Shown piece after piece: positions 1 through 6,518 of a stretch of 19,806 nt of DNA. A program made the translations under genes and the position numbers. The notes below the pieces were generated by a model. The model had not been told where the DNA came from. It saw only the letters and a list, made by a program, of their open reading frames with translations, and did not search any database. The DNA lies in assembly GCA_965372135.1 (NCBI GenBank), contig CBDVBD010000050.1, positions 1-19,806 of the forward strand, written 5' to 3'. The number at the start of each line of letters is the position of its first letter. The first letter of the stretch is position 1. Origin of the DNA: CBDVBD01 sp965372135. GTDB taxonomy: Bacteria > Electryoneota > RPQS01 > CBDVBD01.

Positions 1-786
1 GTGATCCGATACAGTCCAATGGAATCTTTTGGGAAATATTGGGAAGATTGGGGGGAATTATATGATGATATACTATATGACTGGGCGCATGGTCTGTTTC
101 CTGATCTAACAAAGGAGGAAGAAGTGAATAATCACAGGGATAATTTTCAACGACTATTATGGTCCGCAATGGGATCGTCGGCGGATCTTGGAGTTGGGAT
201 TAAATTCAAACCGTGTCCGTATGGATATATCAATTTCATGGTGCGTAATGGTCTTGGATACAGGCACAGTGAAAACGACCAGTATAAGAATTTCCAGGTT
301 CGAATTGGGAGGCTCCTATTAGATAAGGCAGTACATGTGTCGGCATTTGCAGAAATAGAACCGTGGCAGGGTGTTGATAATGAGGGTAATCCCGAAAGTT
401 ATGTGAATTACCAATGGGATGTGATGGCATCATACACCAAGGAAAACTGGTTGACGGTTGGGGTGGATGTGAATTCGAAGTCGTTTCCCGGCAGTATGGA
501 AGATATTACAGCCATGTGTTATTCGGGATTTACGCATTTCTATATGATGCCGGGGAAGTTGAAGGGGATCGCGCGGTATGATTTTTACGACACCGGGTTC
601 AACGATGTGGAAACTCCGCCAGGGGTCGCTGCCTATGAATCCAATGCCAGCTTGATGATTATTGGTGTGGATTGGCAGGTGCATGAACATGTGAGCATCA
701 TTCCCAATTTCCAAATCCTGTCATTCGAAGATTCGGATCTGGATGCGGAAAATACTGCGTATGTTCATTTGTTGTTTACGTTGTAA
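1..786 (+). CDS. Outer-membrane beta-barrel (porin-like) protein, 3' part only
   Basis: The reading frame is open from the first base of the window, so the true start lies upstream and only the last 261 codons are visible. The protein is rich in short alternating polar/aromatic stretches typical of beta-strands, such as GIARYDFYDTG near residue 188 and MIIGVDWQVHEHVSIIPNFQI near residue 219. It ends in YVHLLFTL, which resembles the final strand of an outer-membrane barrel. The motif GVDW...H.HVSIIPNFQ followed by a closing strand is one I associate with phosphate-selective-porin-like barrels of environmental Gram-negatives. I infer a channel or structural barrel in the outer membrane; the substrate is unknown. 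A strong terminator lies 180 bases downstream, so this gene is probably not cotranscribed with the pyrimidine genes. Confidence 0.6.
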   Translation: MIRYSPMESFGKYWEDWGELYDDILYDWAHGLFPDLTKEEEVNNHRDNFQRLLWSAMGSSADLGVGIKFKPCPYGYINFMVRNGLGYRHSENDQYKNFQVRIGRLLLDKAVHVSAFAEIEPWQGVDNEGNPESYVNYQWDVMASYTKENWLTVGVDVNSKSFPGSMEDITAMCYSGFTHFYMMPGKLKGIARYDFYDTGFNDVETPPGVAAYESNASLMIIGVDWQVHEHVSIIPNFQILSFEDSDLDAENTAYVHLLFTL

Positions 787-824
787 AGCATGGTTAAAAT
801 TATCCACAGAAGGGTGGGGACAGT

Positions 825-937
825 CTGTCCGAGAATAACCAACTCGTGCTGGCAGACGCCCTCGTCTGCCAGTTAAGTCGTTGTTATTCCGTCACACGAG
901 GGCGTGTGACGGCACTTCAAATAATATTCTCGGACAG
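825..937. repeat. REPIN-like palindromic element: two hairpins inside a 13-bp inverted repeat
   Basis: Outer arms CTGTCCGAGAATA (825-837) and TATTCTCGGACAG (925-937) are perfect reverse complements. Between them lie two perfect 10-bp hairpins with four-base loops. The first is CTGGCAGACG/CGTCTGCCAG (849-858 and 863-872) with loop CCCT. The second is CCGTCACACG/CGTGTGACGG (889-898 and 903-912) with loop AGGG. The two loops are complementary to each other, and the central 10-mers ACGCCCTCGT and ACGAGGGCGT are also reverse complements. This layout is that of REP/REPIN elements mobilised in trans by RAYT-type (IS200-like) transposases. No transposase is present in the window. Confidence 0.75.
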
Positions 938-965
938 TCTGGGGACACGCTGCGGCACGAGAAAT

Positions 966-995
966 AAAAACCCGTCAATTAATGACGGGTTTTTT
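966..995. terminator. Rho-independent terminator, bidirectional
   Basis: A perfect 12-bp stem (966-977 with 983-994) of A5 plus CCCGTCA, loop ATTAA, then TGACGGG plus T6. The T-run follows the stem on the + strand and the A-run mirrors it, so it should work in both directions. It would end the transcript of the porin-like gene and isolate the promoter region of the dehydrogenase gene. Confidence 0.85.
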
Positions 996-1073
996 GCGTG
1001 TTTTCGTAGAATCAAAAGCAAATCACCATTACAAAATCTTGTCGAAAGATATCCATGAAGCACGATTTTTACT

Positions 1074-1101
1074 TGATTTTAGTGTTAGAGTTACATATAT
1101 T
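1074..1101 (+). promoter_or_regulatory. Possible sigma70-type promoter for the semialdehyde dehydrogenase gene
   Basis: TTGATT (1074-1079) and TATATT (1096-1101) are separated by 16 bases, in an AT-rich stretch between the terminator and the gene. The predicted leader would be about 100 bases. The match is reasonable but the surrounding AT-richness makes chance matches likely. Confidence 0.35.
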
Positions 1102-1152
1102 ATTATAAAATATGAAATCAGGCTGGTTCCTAGTGTTCATTGGGGTTAAGAT

Positions 1153-1167
1153 TGTCATTTTCTGACA
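1153..1167. promoter_or_regulatory. Candidate operator TGTCA-N5-TGACA
   Basis: A perfect inverted repeat with 5-bp arms and a 5-base spacer lies about 43 bases before the start codon and some 50 bases downstream of the proposed -10. The size and symmetry fit a dimeric helix-turn-helix regulator, for example of the GntR or CRP/FNR type, and the position would suit repression. No regulator gene of that kind is present in the window. Confidence 0.3.
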
Positions 1168-1210
1168 CAGATCACATCAACAAAATCTGCATCACACTGA
1201 GGAAATCATC

Positions 1211-2725
1211 ATGAGTATCCCTCGCATTCCCTTATTCATCGATGGTAATTGGATAGAATCAACCACTGACACATGGATGCCGGTGTATAATCCCAGTACC
1301 GGTGAGGTGATTGCCGAAGCTCCGGATTGTTTGCCGGAAGAAGTTGACATGGCGGTGGCGGCGGCTAAGGCTGCTTTTCCCGCATGGGCGGAAAAGCCAG
1401 CGGTGGAACGGATTCAGTACCTGTTTAAATTGAAGCAGTTATTGGATGCGAATTTGCATGATTTAGCGACTGTGATTGCTACGGAAAACGGGAAGACCCA
1501 TGCGGAGGCGGTGGGGTCGGTGGCGCGGGCGATTGAAATCGTGGAATTTGCGTGCGGGATACCGACGTTGACGATGGGAGAAGCGTTATACAATGTGACG
1601 CCGGAAATCGATACTGTTACGCTGAGGGAACCGTTAGGGGTGTGCGGGGGAATCGTGCCGTTCAATTTTCCAGCCATGATACCGATGTGGATGTTTCCAA
1701 TTGCGATTGCGTGCGGGAATACGTTTGTGCTGAAAGCCAACTGCAAATGCCCCAATTCGGGGAAGTATGTGATGGAATTACTGCAGCAAACAGAATTACC
1801 GGATGGGGTGGTGAATATGGTGTATTGCGAACGGGACGGGTCGTCCCGGTTGGTGGAACATCCGGATGTGAAGGCGGTGGCGTTTGTGGGATCGACCACG
1901 GTGGGGAAGGTTGTTTATGAAACTGCGGCGAAACATGGCAAGCGGGTGCAGACGTTGTGTCAGGCGAAAAATCACGCGCTGGTGATGCCGGATTGTGCGT
2001 TTATACCGACGGTTTTGGGGATTGTGAATGCGGCGTTCGGGTGTGCCGGGGAGCGGTGTATGGCATTGCCGGTGGTGGTGGCGCATGAGGCGATTGCGGA
2101 TCAGTTGGTGGAGGCGGTGGTGGAACATGCGGCGAAGGTGAAGGTGGGTCCGGCGGAGGGGGACGGGGTGGAAATGGGTCCGGTGGTGACGCAGGAACAT
2201 TTGAAAAGCGTGACCGAATATATCGAGATTGGCGTCAAAGAGGGGGCGAAGTTGATGCTGGATGGGCGGGGATATAAGGTGGACGGACACCCGAACGGTT
2301 TTTATTTGGGTCCGACGGTGTTCGATCAGGTGACGAACGATATGGTAGTGGGGACGGAGGAGATTTTCGGTCCGGTGCTGTCGATCAAGCGGACGAAAAG
2401 TTTCGATGAAGGGTTGGATATGATCAACGCCAGTATTTACGGCAACGGCAGTGCGATTTACACCACCAGCGGGTATTACGCCCGGGAATTTTCGCGCAGG
2501 GTGCAGGCGGGGATGGTGGGGATTAATGTGGGGATTCCGGTGCCGTTGGGATTTTTCTCGTTTACTGGCTGGAAGCAGTCGTTTTTCGGGGATTTGCACA
2601 GCCATGGCAAGGACGGGGTGTTGTTCTATACCGAGAAGAAGTCGATTACATCGCGGTGGCATAAGGAGCCGCAGGCGAAGGATGTGAGGGTTAGTACGTG
2701 GGATGATGGGAGGGAAGAAGTTTGA
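1211..2725 (+). CDS. mmsA: CoA-acylating (methyl)malonate-semialdehyde dehydrogenase
   Basis: Aldehyde dehydrogenase superfamily, 504 residues, the usual MmsA length. It should oxidise malonate semialdehyde (from uracil) or methylmalonate semialdehyde (from thymine or valine) to acetyl-CoA or propionyl-CoA with NAD+ and CoA, releasing CO2, in the cytoplasm. Family marks: N-terminal FIDGNW (9-14), NFP at 152-154, the cofactor loop FVGSTTVG (225-232), AKNH (252-255), where MmsA lacks the general-base Glu of other ALDHs, and catalytic Cys283 in GCAGERCMA. EEIFGPV follows near residue 384. The start is supported by GAGGAA just upstream. Four downstream genes supply its substrate, arguing for the last step of reductive pyrimidine breakdown. 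It is unusually cysteine-rich: KPSE-type residues near 175-180 read KANCKC, and the position before AKNH reads CQ. Confidence 0.9.
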   Translation: MSIPRIPLFIDGNWIESTTDTWMPVYNPSTGEVIAEAPDCLPEEVDMAVAAAKAAFPAWAEKPAVERIQYLFKLKQLLDANLHDLATVIATENGKTHAEAVGSVARAIEIVEFACGIPTLTMGEALYNVTPEIDTVTLREPLGVCGGIVPFNFPAMIPMWMFPIAIACGNTFVLKANCKCPNSGKYVMELLQQTELPDGVVNMVYCERDGSSRLVEHPDVKAVAFVGSTTVGKVVYETAAKHGKRVQTLCQAKNHALVMPDCAFIPTVLGIVNAAFGCAGERCMALPVVVAHEAIADQLVEAVVEHAAKVKVGPAEGDGVEMGPVVTQEHLKSVTEYIEIGVKEGAKLMLDGRGYKVDGHPNGFYLGPTVFDQVTNDMVVGTEEIFGPVLSIKRTKSFDEGLDMINASIYGNGSAIYTTSGYYAREFSRRVQAGMVGINVGIPVPLGFFSFTGWKQSFFGDLHSHGKDGVLFYTEKKSITSRWHKEPQAKDVRVSTWDDGREEV

Positions 2726-2764
2726 TTGTTCGATTGTTTCACTGTTGAATTGTTAAATTGCCGA
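2725..2764 (+). repeat. Five tandem octamers of type ATTGTTNN
   Basis: In-phase units ATTGTTCG, ATTGTTTC, ACTGTTGA, ATTGTTAA, ATTGCCGA. The array begins on the last base of the dehydrogenase stop codon and ends just before the ribosome-binding site of the next gene. The same octamer family recurs at three other + strand spacers in this window. Confidence 0.7.
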
Positions 2765-2783
2765 CATGGTGGGAGGTGAAGAA

Positions 2784-3632
2784 ATGAGAAAATACTCGTG
2801 TTTATTGGTAATGATGAGTGCTTGCCTTGTGAATATAGGCATATTTGGCTCATTTAATCAAGTGATAAGTGCCGATCCAGATAGCGCTGAGATACATTTC
2901 AAACAGGGTTGCGCGTACGACAGCCTTGGACTTTATAATGAAGCTATAGAGTCTTTTAAGCTGGCGATACAAATCGATCCCAGTTTTGCCGAAGCGTATT
3001 ATAATTTAGGGGTGGATTACGGGCAATTAGGCAGCGACATTGAAGCAATACAATCATACAATCAAGCGATTCGCATCTATCCTGATTATGCCAAAGCACA
3101 TTATAATCTAGGGTTGACCTATGGCGAATTGGGTAGATGGAGCCAAGCGAAAGAATCGATGATGCAGGCGATCCGGATCCAGCCTAATGATGCCGAGGCG
3201 CATTACAATTTAGGAGTGGTGTACAACACATTGGGTCACATCAATGAAGCGATAGAATCCTTCAAACAGGCGATTGGGTTCCAGCCGGATTTTGCACTGG
3301 CTCATGCAAATCTGGGTTTGGCTTATGGCAAACAGAGACGGTACAATGAAGCAGTAGAATCCTATAAGCAGGCGATTCGCATCCAGCCAGATTATGCTGA
3401 TGCGCACTACAATTTAGGTGTTAGATATGCTGAATTGGGTCGCTGGAGAGATGCATCAAAATCTTTCAAACAGGCTATTCTTATCCAACCGGACAATGCC
3501 GAATCACATTATAATCTAGGATTGATATACTTGAATCTTGAAGAAAGAGACTCAGCCTTAGTGGAATATGAGATTCTCAAAGAACTTGATGAGGATCTGG
3601 CTGATAGGCTATTAAAGAGCAGTTACCGATAA
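2784..3632 (+). CDS. Secreted TPR-repeat protein
   Basis: I place the start at the ATG at 2784, six codons inside the longest frame, because GGGAGGTG (2771-2778) sits at ideal distance and this start gives a clean signal peptide: MRKYS, then a hydrophobic core (LLVMMSACLVNIGIFG), with likely cleavage after VISA. The rest is about seven consecutive 34-residue tetratricopeptide repeats with the consensus A.AHYNLG..Y..LGR...A..S..QAI.IQPD. These form a superhelical scaffold for protein-protein contacts, probably in the periplasm. The repeats are very alike, which suggests recent internal duplication. No catalytic domain is visible, so the partner and role are unknown. It opens a three-gene stretch that interrupts the pyrimidine catabolism genes. 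Confidence 0.85.
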   Translation: MRKYSCLLVMMSACLVNIGIFGSFNQVISADPDSAEIHFKQGCAYDSLGLYNEAIESFKLAIQIDPSFAEAYYNLGVDYGQLGSDIEAIQSYNQAIRIYPDYAKAHYNLGLTYGELGRWSQAKESMMQAIRIQPNDAEAHYNLGVVYNTLGHINEAIESFKQAIGFQPDFALAHANLGLAYGKQRRYNEAVESYKQAIRIQPDYADAHYNLGVRYAELGRWRDASKSFKQAILIQPDNAESHYNLGLIYLNLEERDSALVEYEILKELDEDLADRLLKSSYR

Positions 3633-3733
3633 CAAGCTTTGATACATCATCAACCTATCATATCCCGTTGGAATCAAAAATGACCGCCTGTTACGCAGAT
3701 GAATAACTTATCACTCAGAAAGGGAAATAGATT

Positions 3734-4621
3734 ATGTTGAAAATATTGGAACTGTTGACATACGATCAACTTCCGCATGATAAAAATGATAAGCATAAAC
3801 GTGAATTCGAAATCGCTAGCAGATTTGTGGCAAGTCAAAAGAGTATCTATGGTCGGGAATTTTTATTGAACGCAGAGTATCAAGAACAAAGGAAGGAGGA
3901 TCAACCACCGGATTGCAAAGCATCAGAAGGAAATATCAATTGGCATATTGAATTAACTGAAGTCGTGTATCAAGAACATGCAGGTAAGAATGCAAAACAG
4001 AACGAATATGCTCAATCAATTCAAAGAATTCTGAAAAGTAAGTTTAAAGATTTGGAAGGAATCGCCATATACGTAGATGACAATTATCAAGAACCACCTT
4101 TTCCAGACTTGAACAAACCCAAAGGACAGATTATCGTAGATAAAATAATAGCGAAAACTGAAGATAATTTGGATAAAATCAGAAAACTTAAATATAGCGA
4201 ATCTCATATTATTAACAGAACGAAAGAAGATAAAGATATTGAGAAAATAAGGTTATTTGTATATAAAAGTCCAAATTTGAAAAACTCCATTGAAGTTAGA
4301 TTTCCAAATCATTTTCCGTTATTAGTTAAAGTTCTTAGAAACCTTCTTAAAACAACAATTCAAAAAAAGGAGATTACACGTCCTGACAAAAGCGTAAAGA
4401 ACATGCTTCTGGTATGGGATGTTAGGACTATGGCTTTACCAAGGGATTTGCCTGGAAATCAACCGCCCGATGGATTAGGATTTGACGAACAGATAAAAAT
4501 GGCAAATGATGTTTTAAAAAAATATGGCGCTACCTTTGATGAAGTATGGTATTTTCTTCCATTCAAGGAATACGACAAAGGTCATATGGTTAGAATTTTC
4601 CCAAAGGAAAGTATAAAATAA
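3734..4621 (+). CDS. Unrecognised protein with a PD...ExT nuclease-fold-like motif
   Basis: 295 residues, soluble, lysine-rich, no signal peptide or membrane segment; I do not recognise the family. Near the N-terminus, PPD (58-60), then a short loop and WHIELTE (70-76), resembles the strand pair of PD-(D/E)XK restriction-endonuclease-like folds (PD...hExK). The usual Lys is Thr75, so catalysis is doubtful or uses a migrated residue. An amphipathic helix follows (AQSIQRILKSKF), then a strand (EGIAIYVDD). The C-terminal half has LLVWDVRT (225-232) and FDEVWYFLPF (268-277). The gene is strikingly AT-rich (bases 4141-4200 contain 14 G/C of 60) compared with the dehydrogenase gene (2101-2160 contain 40 of 60), which suggests transfer. 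It precedes an HEPN-like gene on the same strand. Confidence 0.75.
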   Translation: MLKILELLTYDQLPHDKNDKHKREFEIASRFVASQKSIYGREFLLNAEYQEQRKEDQPPDCKASEGNINWHIELTEVVYQEHAGKNAKQNEYAQSIQRILKSKFKDLEGIAIYVDDNYQEPPFPDLNKPKGQIIVDKIIAKTEDNLDKIRKLKYSESHIINRTKEDKDIEKIRLFVYKSPNLKNSIEVRFPNHFPLLVKVLRNLLKTTIQKKEITRPDKSVKNMLLVWDVRTMALPRDLPGNQPPDGLGFDEQIKMANDVLKKYGATFDEVWYFLPFKEYDKGHMVRIFPKESIK

Positions 4622-4650
4622 TTAATGATTTTCATTATATTCGATAGCAG

Positions 4651-4694
4651 ATTGAGATTGGCACATCCCGCCAAAGCAGGATTCGCAATGACCG
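4651..4694 (-). repeat. Dispersed palindromic repeat of the GTCATTGCGA type
   Basis: Read on the minus strand, the segment runs from CCGGTCATTGCGAATCC through GCTTTGGCGGGAT to GCCAATCTC. It has a small imperfect hairpin (TCCCGC, CAAA, GCAGGA on the + strand). The GTCATTGCGA head and CAATCTC tail match a palindromic repeat family I recall from many bacterial genomes. It lies between the two AT-rich genes and supplies the in-frame stop (4689-4691) upstream of the second. Confidence 0.55.
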
Positions 4695-4739
4695 GTCTGG
4701 GAGAAGGCTAGGCAGTCTAATTTAGTTTCAGGTACACAG

Positions 4740-5528
4740 ATGACCGCTGATGAATATAGAAAACAAATTGGTGAATGGACTGTGGCAACAATTAAGTCCT
4801 TCTCAGGTTGGCCAAGTGAATATAAAATTATTGAATTTAGACAAAGGAAGTTTTTAATGATGCCGGAAACAGATGATTATTATCCTGCCATTGCCATTAA
4901 ACGAAAAAAAAATGATAATTGGAAAAACATAGAAATACTAATTGAAAATTTGCTCAGCTCTATAAGCTGGGTAAAGAAGAGCGCTTTTTGGGTGGATGAA
5001 TGGTCTGGTGGTCCTTACCCTAAACCTATTCTAAAAGATCGTAAGACATACATAATAGTGGACAATGATCTCCCGCCTAGAATGCTAAATGATCCATCCA
5101 ATTGGTTACCAGAACCTACGAATCCCGATGCTCGATTGGCTCTTGCACTTTTCAGAGAAGCTCTATATCTAAATAATATAGCGTACAAATTCTTAAGCTT
5201 CTATAAAATTATTAATTTGCGTTTTCCAAAATCAAAACATGATCAAATTAAATGGATCAATGATAATCTAGAAATAGTAAGATGGGACGCTGATGAACGT
5301 ATCGACCAACTAAGAAATGACCATGATGACATAGGAGATTATTTATATAAATCATGTAGATGTGCGGTAGCTCATGCTGGAGAAAAACCAAACCATGATC
5401 CAGATAATTACGATGATAAGAAACGGTTATCCAATGACCTTCCTGTTATTAGAGAACTTGCTATAATATTGATAGAAAAAGAATATGGGGTTGAGTCACT
5501 TATTTCAAGTAGAACAAGAAAAATATAG
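4740..5528 (+). CDS. MauJ-like / Apea-like HEPN candidate protein
   Basis: 262 residues, soluble. The C-terminal half is mostly helical: LFREALYLNNIAYKFLSFYKII (138-159), a linker, then KSCRCAVAHAG (204-214). Arg207-X4-His212 matches the R-X4-6-H signature of HEPN domains, where such residues form an RNase active site. The following PDNYDDKKRLSNDLPVIREL is a pattern I associate with proteins annotated as methylamine utilisation protein MauJ. No methylamine genes are nearby, so that name would mislead. The N-terminal half (1-125) is alpha/beta and unrecognised. The start has only a weak ribosome-binding site; an in-frame stop at 4689 with no alternative start codon between fixes it unless the N-terminus was displaced by the adjacent repeat. 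HEPN proteins often act in antiphage or toxin-antitoxin systems; a role here is inference. Confidence 0.8.
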   Translation: MTADEYRKQIGEWTVATIKSFSGWPSEYKIIEFRQRKFLMMPETDDYYPAIAIKRKKNDNWKNIEILIENLLSSISWVKKSAFWVDEWSGGPYPKPILKDRKTYIIVDNDLPPRMLNDPSNWLPEPTNPDARLALALFREALYLNNIAYKFLSFYKIINLRFPKSKHDQIKWINDNLEIVRWDADERIDQLRNDHDDIGDYLYKSCRCAVAHAGEKPNHDPDNYDDKKRLSNDLPVIRELAIILIEKEYGVESLISSRTRKI

Positions 5529-5564
5529 GTACTAAAGACACATCACGAAATAAAGGAGGATAGG

Positions 5565-6434
5565 ATGCCTCGAGTTGTTAAGGGAGGGTTGATTCAGATT
5601 CATTGTACAGAATCAGCAGATCAGCCGGTGGAAAAAATCAAACAAAATATGATCGACAAACATGTGCCGTGGATCGAAAAAGCCGCGTCGGAAGGGGTGG
5701 AAGTGCTGTGCCTGCAGGAACTGTTCTACGGACCGTACTTTCCCGCCGAGCAGGAAATCAAGTGGTACCAGTTGGCGGAACGGATTCCCGACGGTCCGAC
5801 TACGAAATTGATGCAGGATTTAGCTGCGAAACATAAGATGGTGATTATTCCGCCGATCTATGAAGAAGAAATAACCGGCGTGTATTACAACACCGCGCCG
5901 GTGATCGATGCCGATGGGGATTTTTTGGGGATGTACCGGAAGAATCATATACCGCACTGTCATCCCGGGTTTTGGGAGAAGTTTTATTTCCGTCCGGGGA
6001 ATTATGGGTATCCGGTGTTCAATACCAAGGTAGGGAAAATCGGAGTGTATATCTGTTACGACCGGCATTTCCCTGAAGGATACCGGATTTTGGGATTGAA
6101 CGGGGCGGAGATTATTTTTAATCCGTCAGCAACGGTGGCGGGATTATCGGAACATCTGTGGAAATTGGAGCAGCCGTCGCAGGCGGTGGCGAACCAGTAT
6201 TTCGTGGGCGCTATCAACCGGGTGGGATGGGAAGACCCGTGGCGTACCGGGGAATTTTATGGGCAGAGTTATTTTTGCGATCCTCGCGGGCAGATGATTC
6301 AGGTGGGCAGCCGGGATAAAGATGAATTGATTACCGCGGAGATGGATTTGGATTCGATTTTGGAAGTGCGGAATGTGTGGCAGTTTTTCCGGGATCGCAG
6401 ACCGGAGACGTATGATGAGATTGTGGAACTTTAA
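5565..6434 (+). CDS. Beta-ureidopropionase (N-carbamoyl-beta-alanine amidohydrolase)
   Basis: Nitrilase (carbon-nitrogen hydrolase) superfamily, 289 residues. It should hydrolyse N-carbamoyl-beta-alanine, or the thymine-derived N-carbamoyl-3-aminoisobutyrate, to the beta-amino acid, CO2 and ammonia. The catalytic set is complete: Glu52 in LQELFYGPYF, Lys126 in YRKNHIPH, the second Glu138 in GFWEKFYF, and nucleophile Cys164 in ICYDRHFPEG. NPSATV and the conserved Arg219 in GAINRVG follow. The start is fixed by a near-perfect AAAGGAGGA (5552-5560). N-carbamoylputrescine amidase is a close relative with similar motifs. The neighbouring dihydropyrimidinase and dehydrogenase make the pyrimidine role much more likely. 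The gene starts only 36 bases after the AT-rich HEPN-like gene. Confidence 0.88.
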   Translation: MPRVVKGGLIQIHCTESADQPVEKIKQNMIDKHVPWIEKAASEGVEVLCLQELFYGPYFPAEQEIKWYQLAERIPDGPTTKLMQDLAAKHKMVIIPPIYEEEITGVYYNTAPVIDADGDFLGMYRKNHIPHCHPGFWEKFYFRPGNYGYPVFNTKVGKIGVYICYDRHFPEGYRILGLNGAEIIFNPSATVAGLSEHLWKLEQPSQAVANQYFVGAINRVGWEDPWRTGEFYGQSYFCDPRGQMIQVGSRDKDELITAEMDLDSILEVRNVWQFFRDRRPETYDEIVEL

Positions 6435-6440
6435 GATATC

Positions 6441-6496
6441 ATTGTTCAATTGTTCGATTGTTTCATTGTTAAATTGCTAAATTGTTAAATTGTTGG
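6441..6496 (+). repeat. Seven tandem octamers of type ATTGTTNN
   Basis: Consecutive units ATTGTTCA, ATTGTTCG, ATTGTTTC, ATTGTTAA, ATTGCTAA, ATTGTTAA, ATTGTTGG, exactly in phase. They fill most of the 84-base spacer between the ureidopropionase and the aminotransferase genes, leaving room only for the AGAAGGA ribosome-binding site (6504-6510). Confidence 0.8.
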
Positions 6497-6518
6497 TAAG
6501 ATTAGAAGGATAGAAGAT

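Noticed and set aside
846..1058. 70-codon + strand frame in the first spacer
   Set aside because: It runs through the two REPIN-like hairpins and the terminator and has no ribosome-binding site or protein-like pattern.
1796..2662. Long minus-strand frame (288 codons) inside the semialdehyde dehydrogenase gene
   Set aside because: It is His/Arg-rich shadow translation of a G-rich coding strand; the + strand frame has all the ALDH motifs.
2725..2764. CRISPR-like array
   Set aside because: The octamer units are contiguous with no spacers, and repeats are far too short for CRISPR; the other three arrays look the same.
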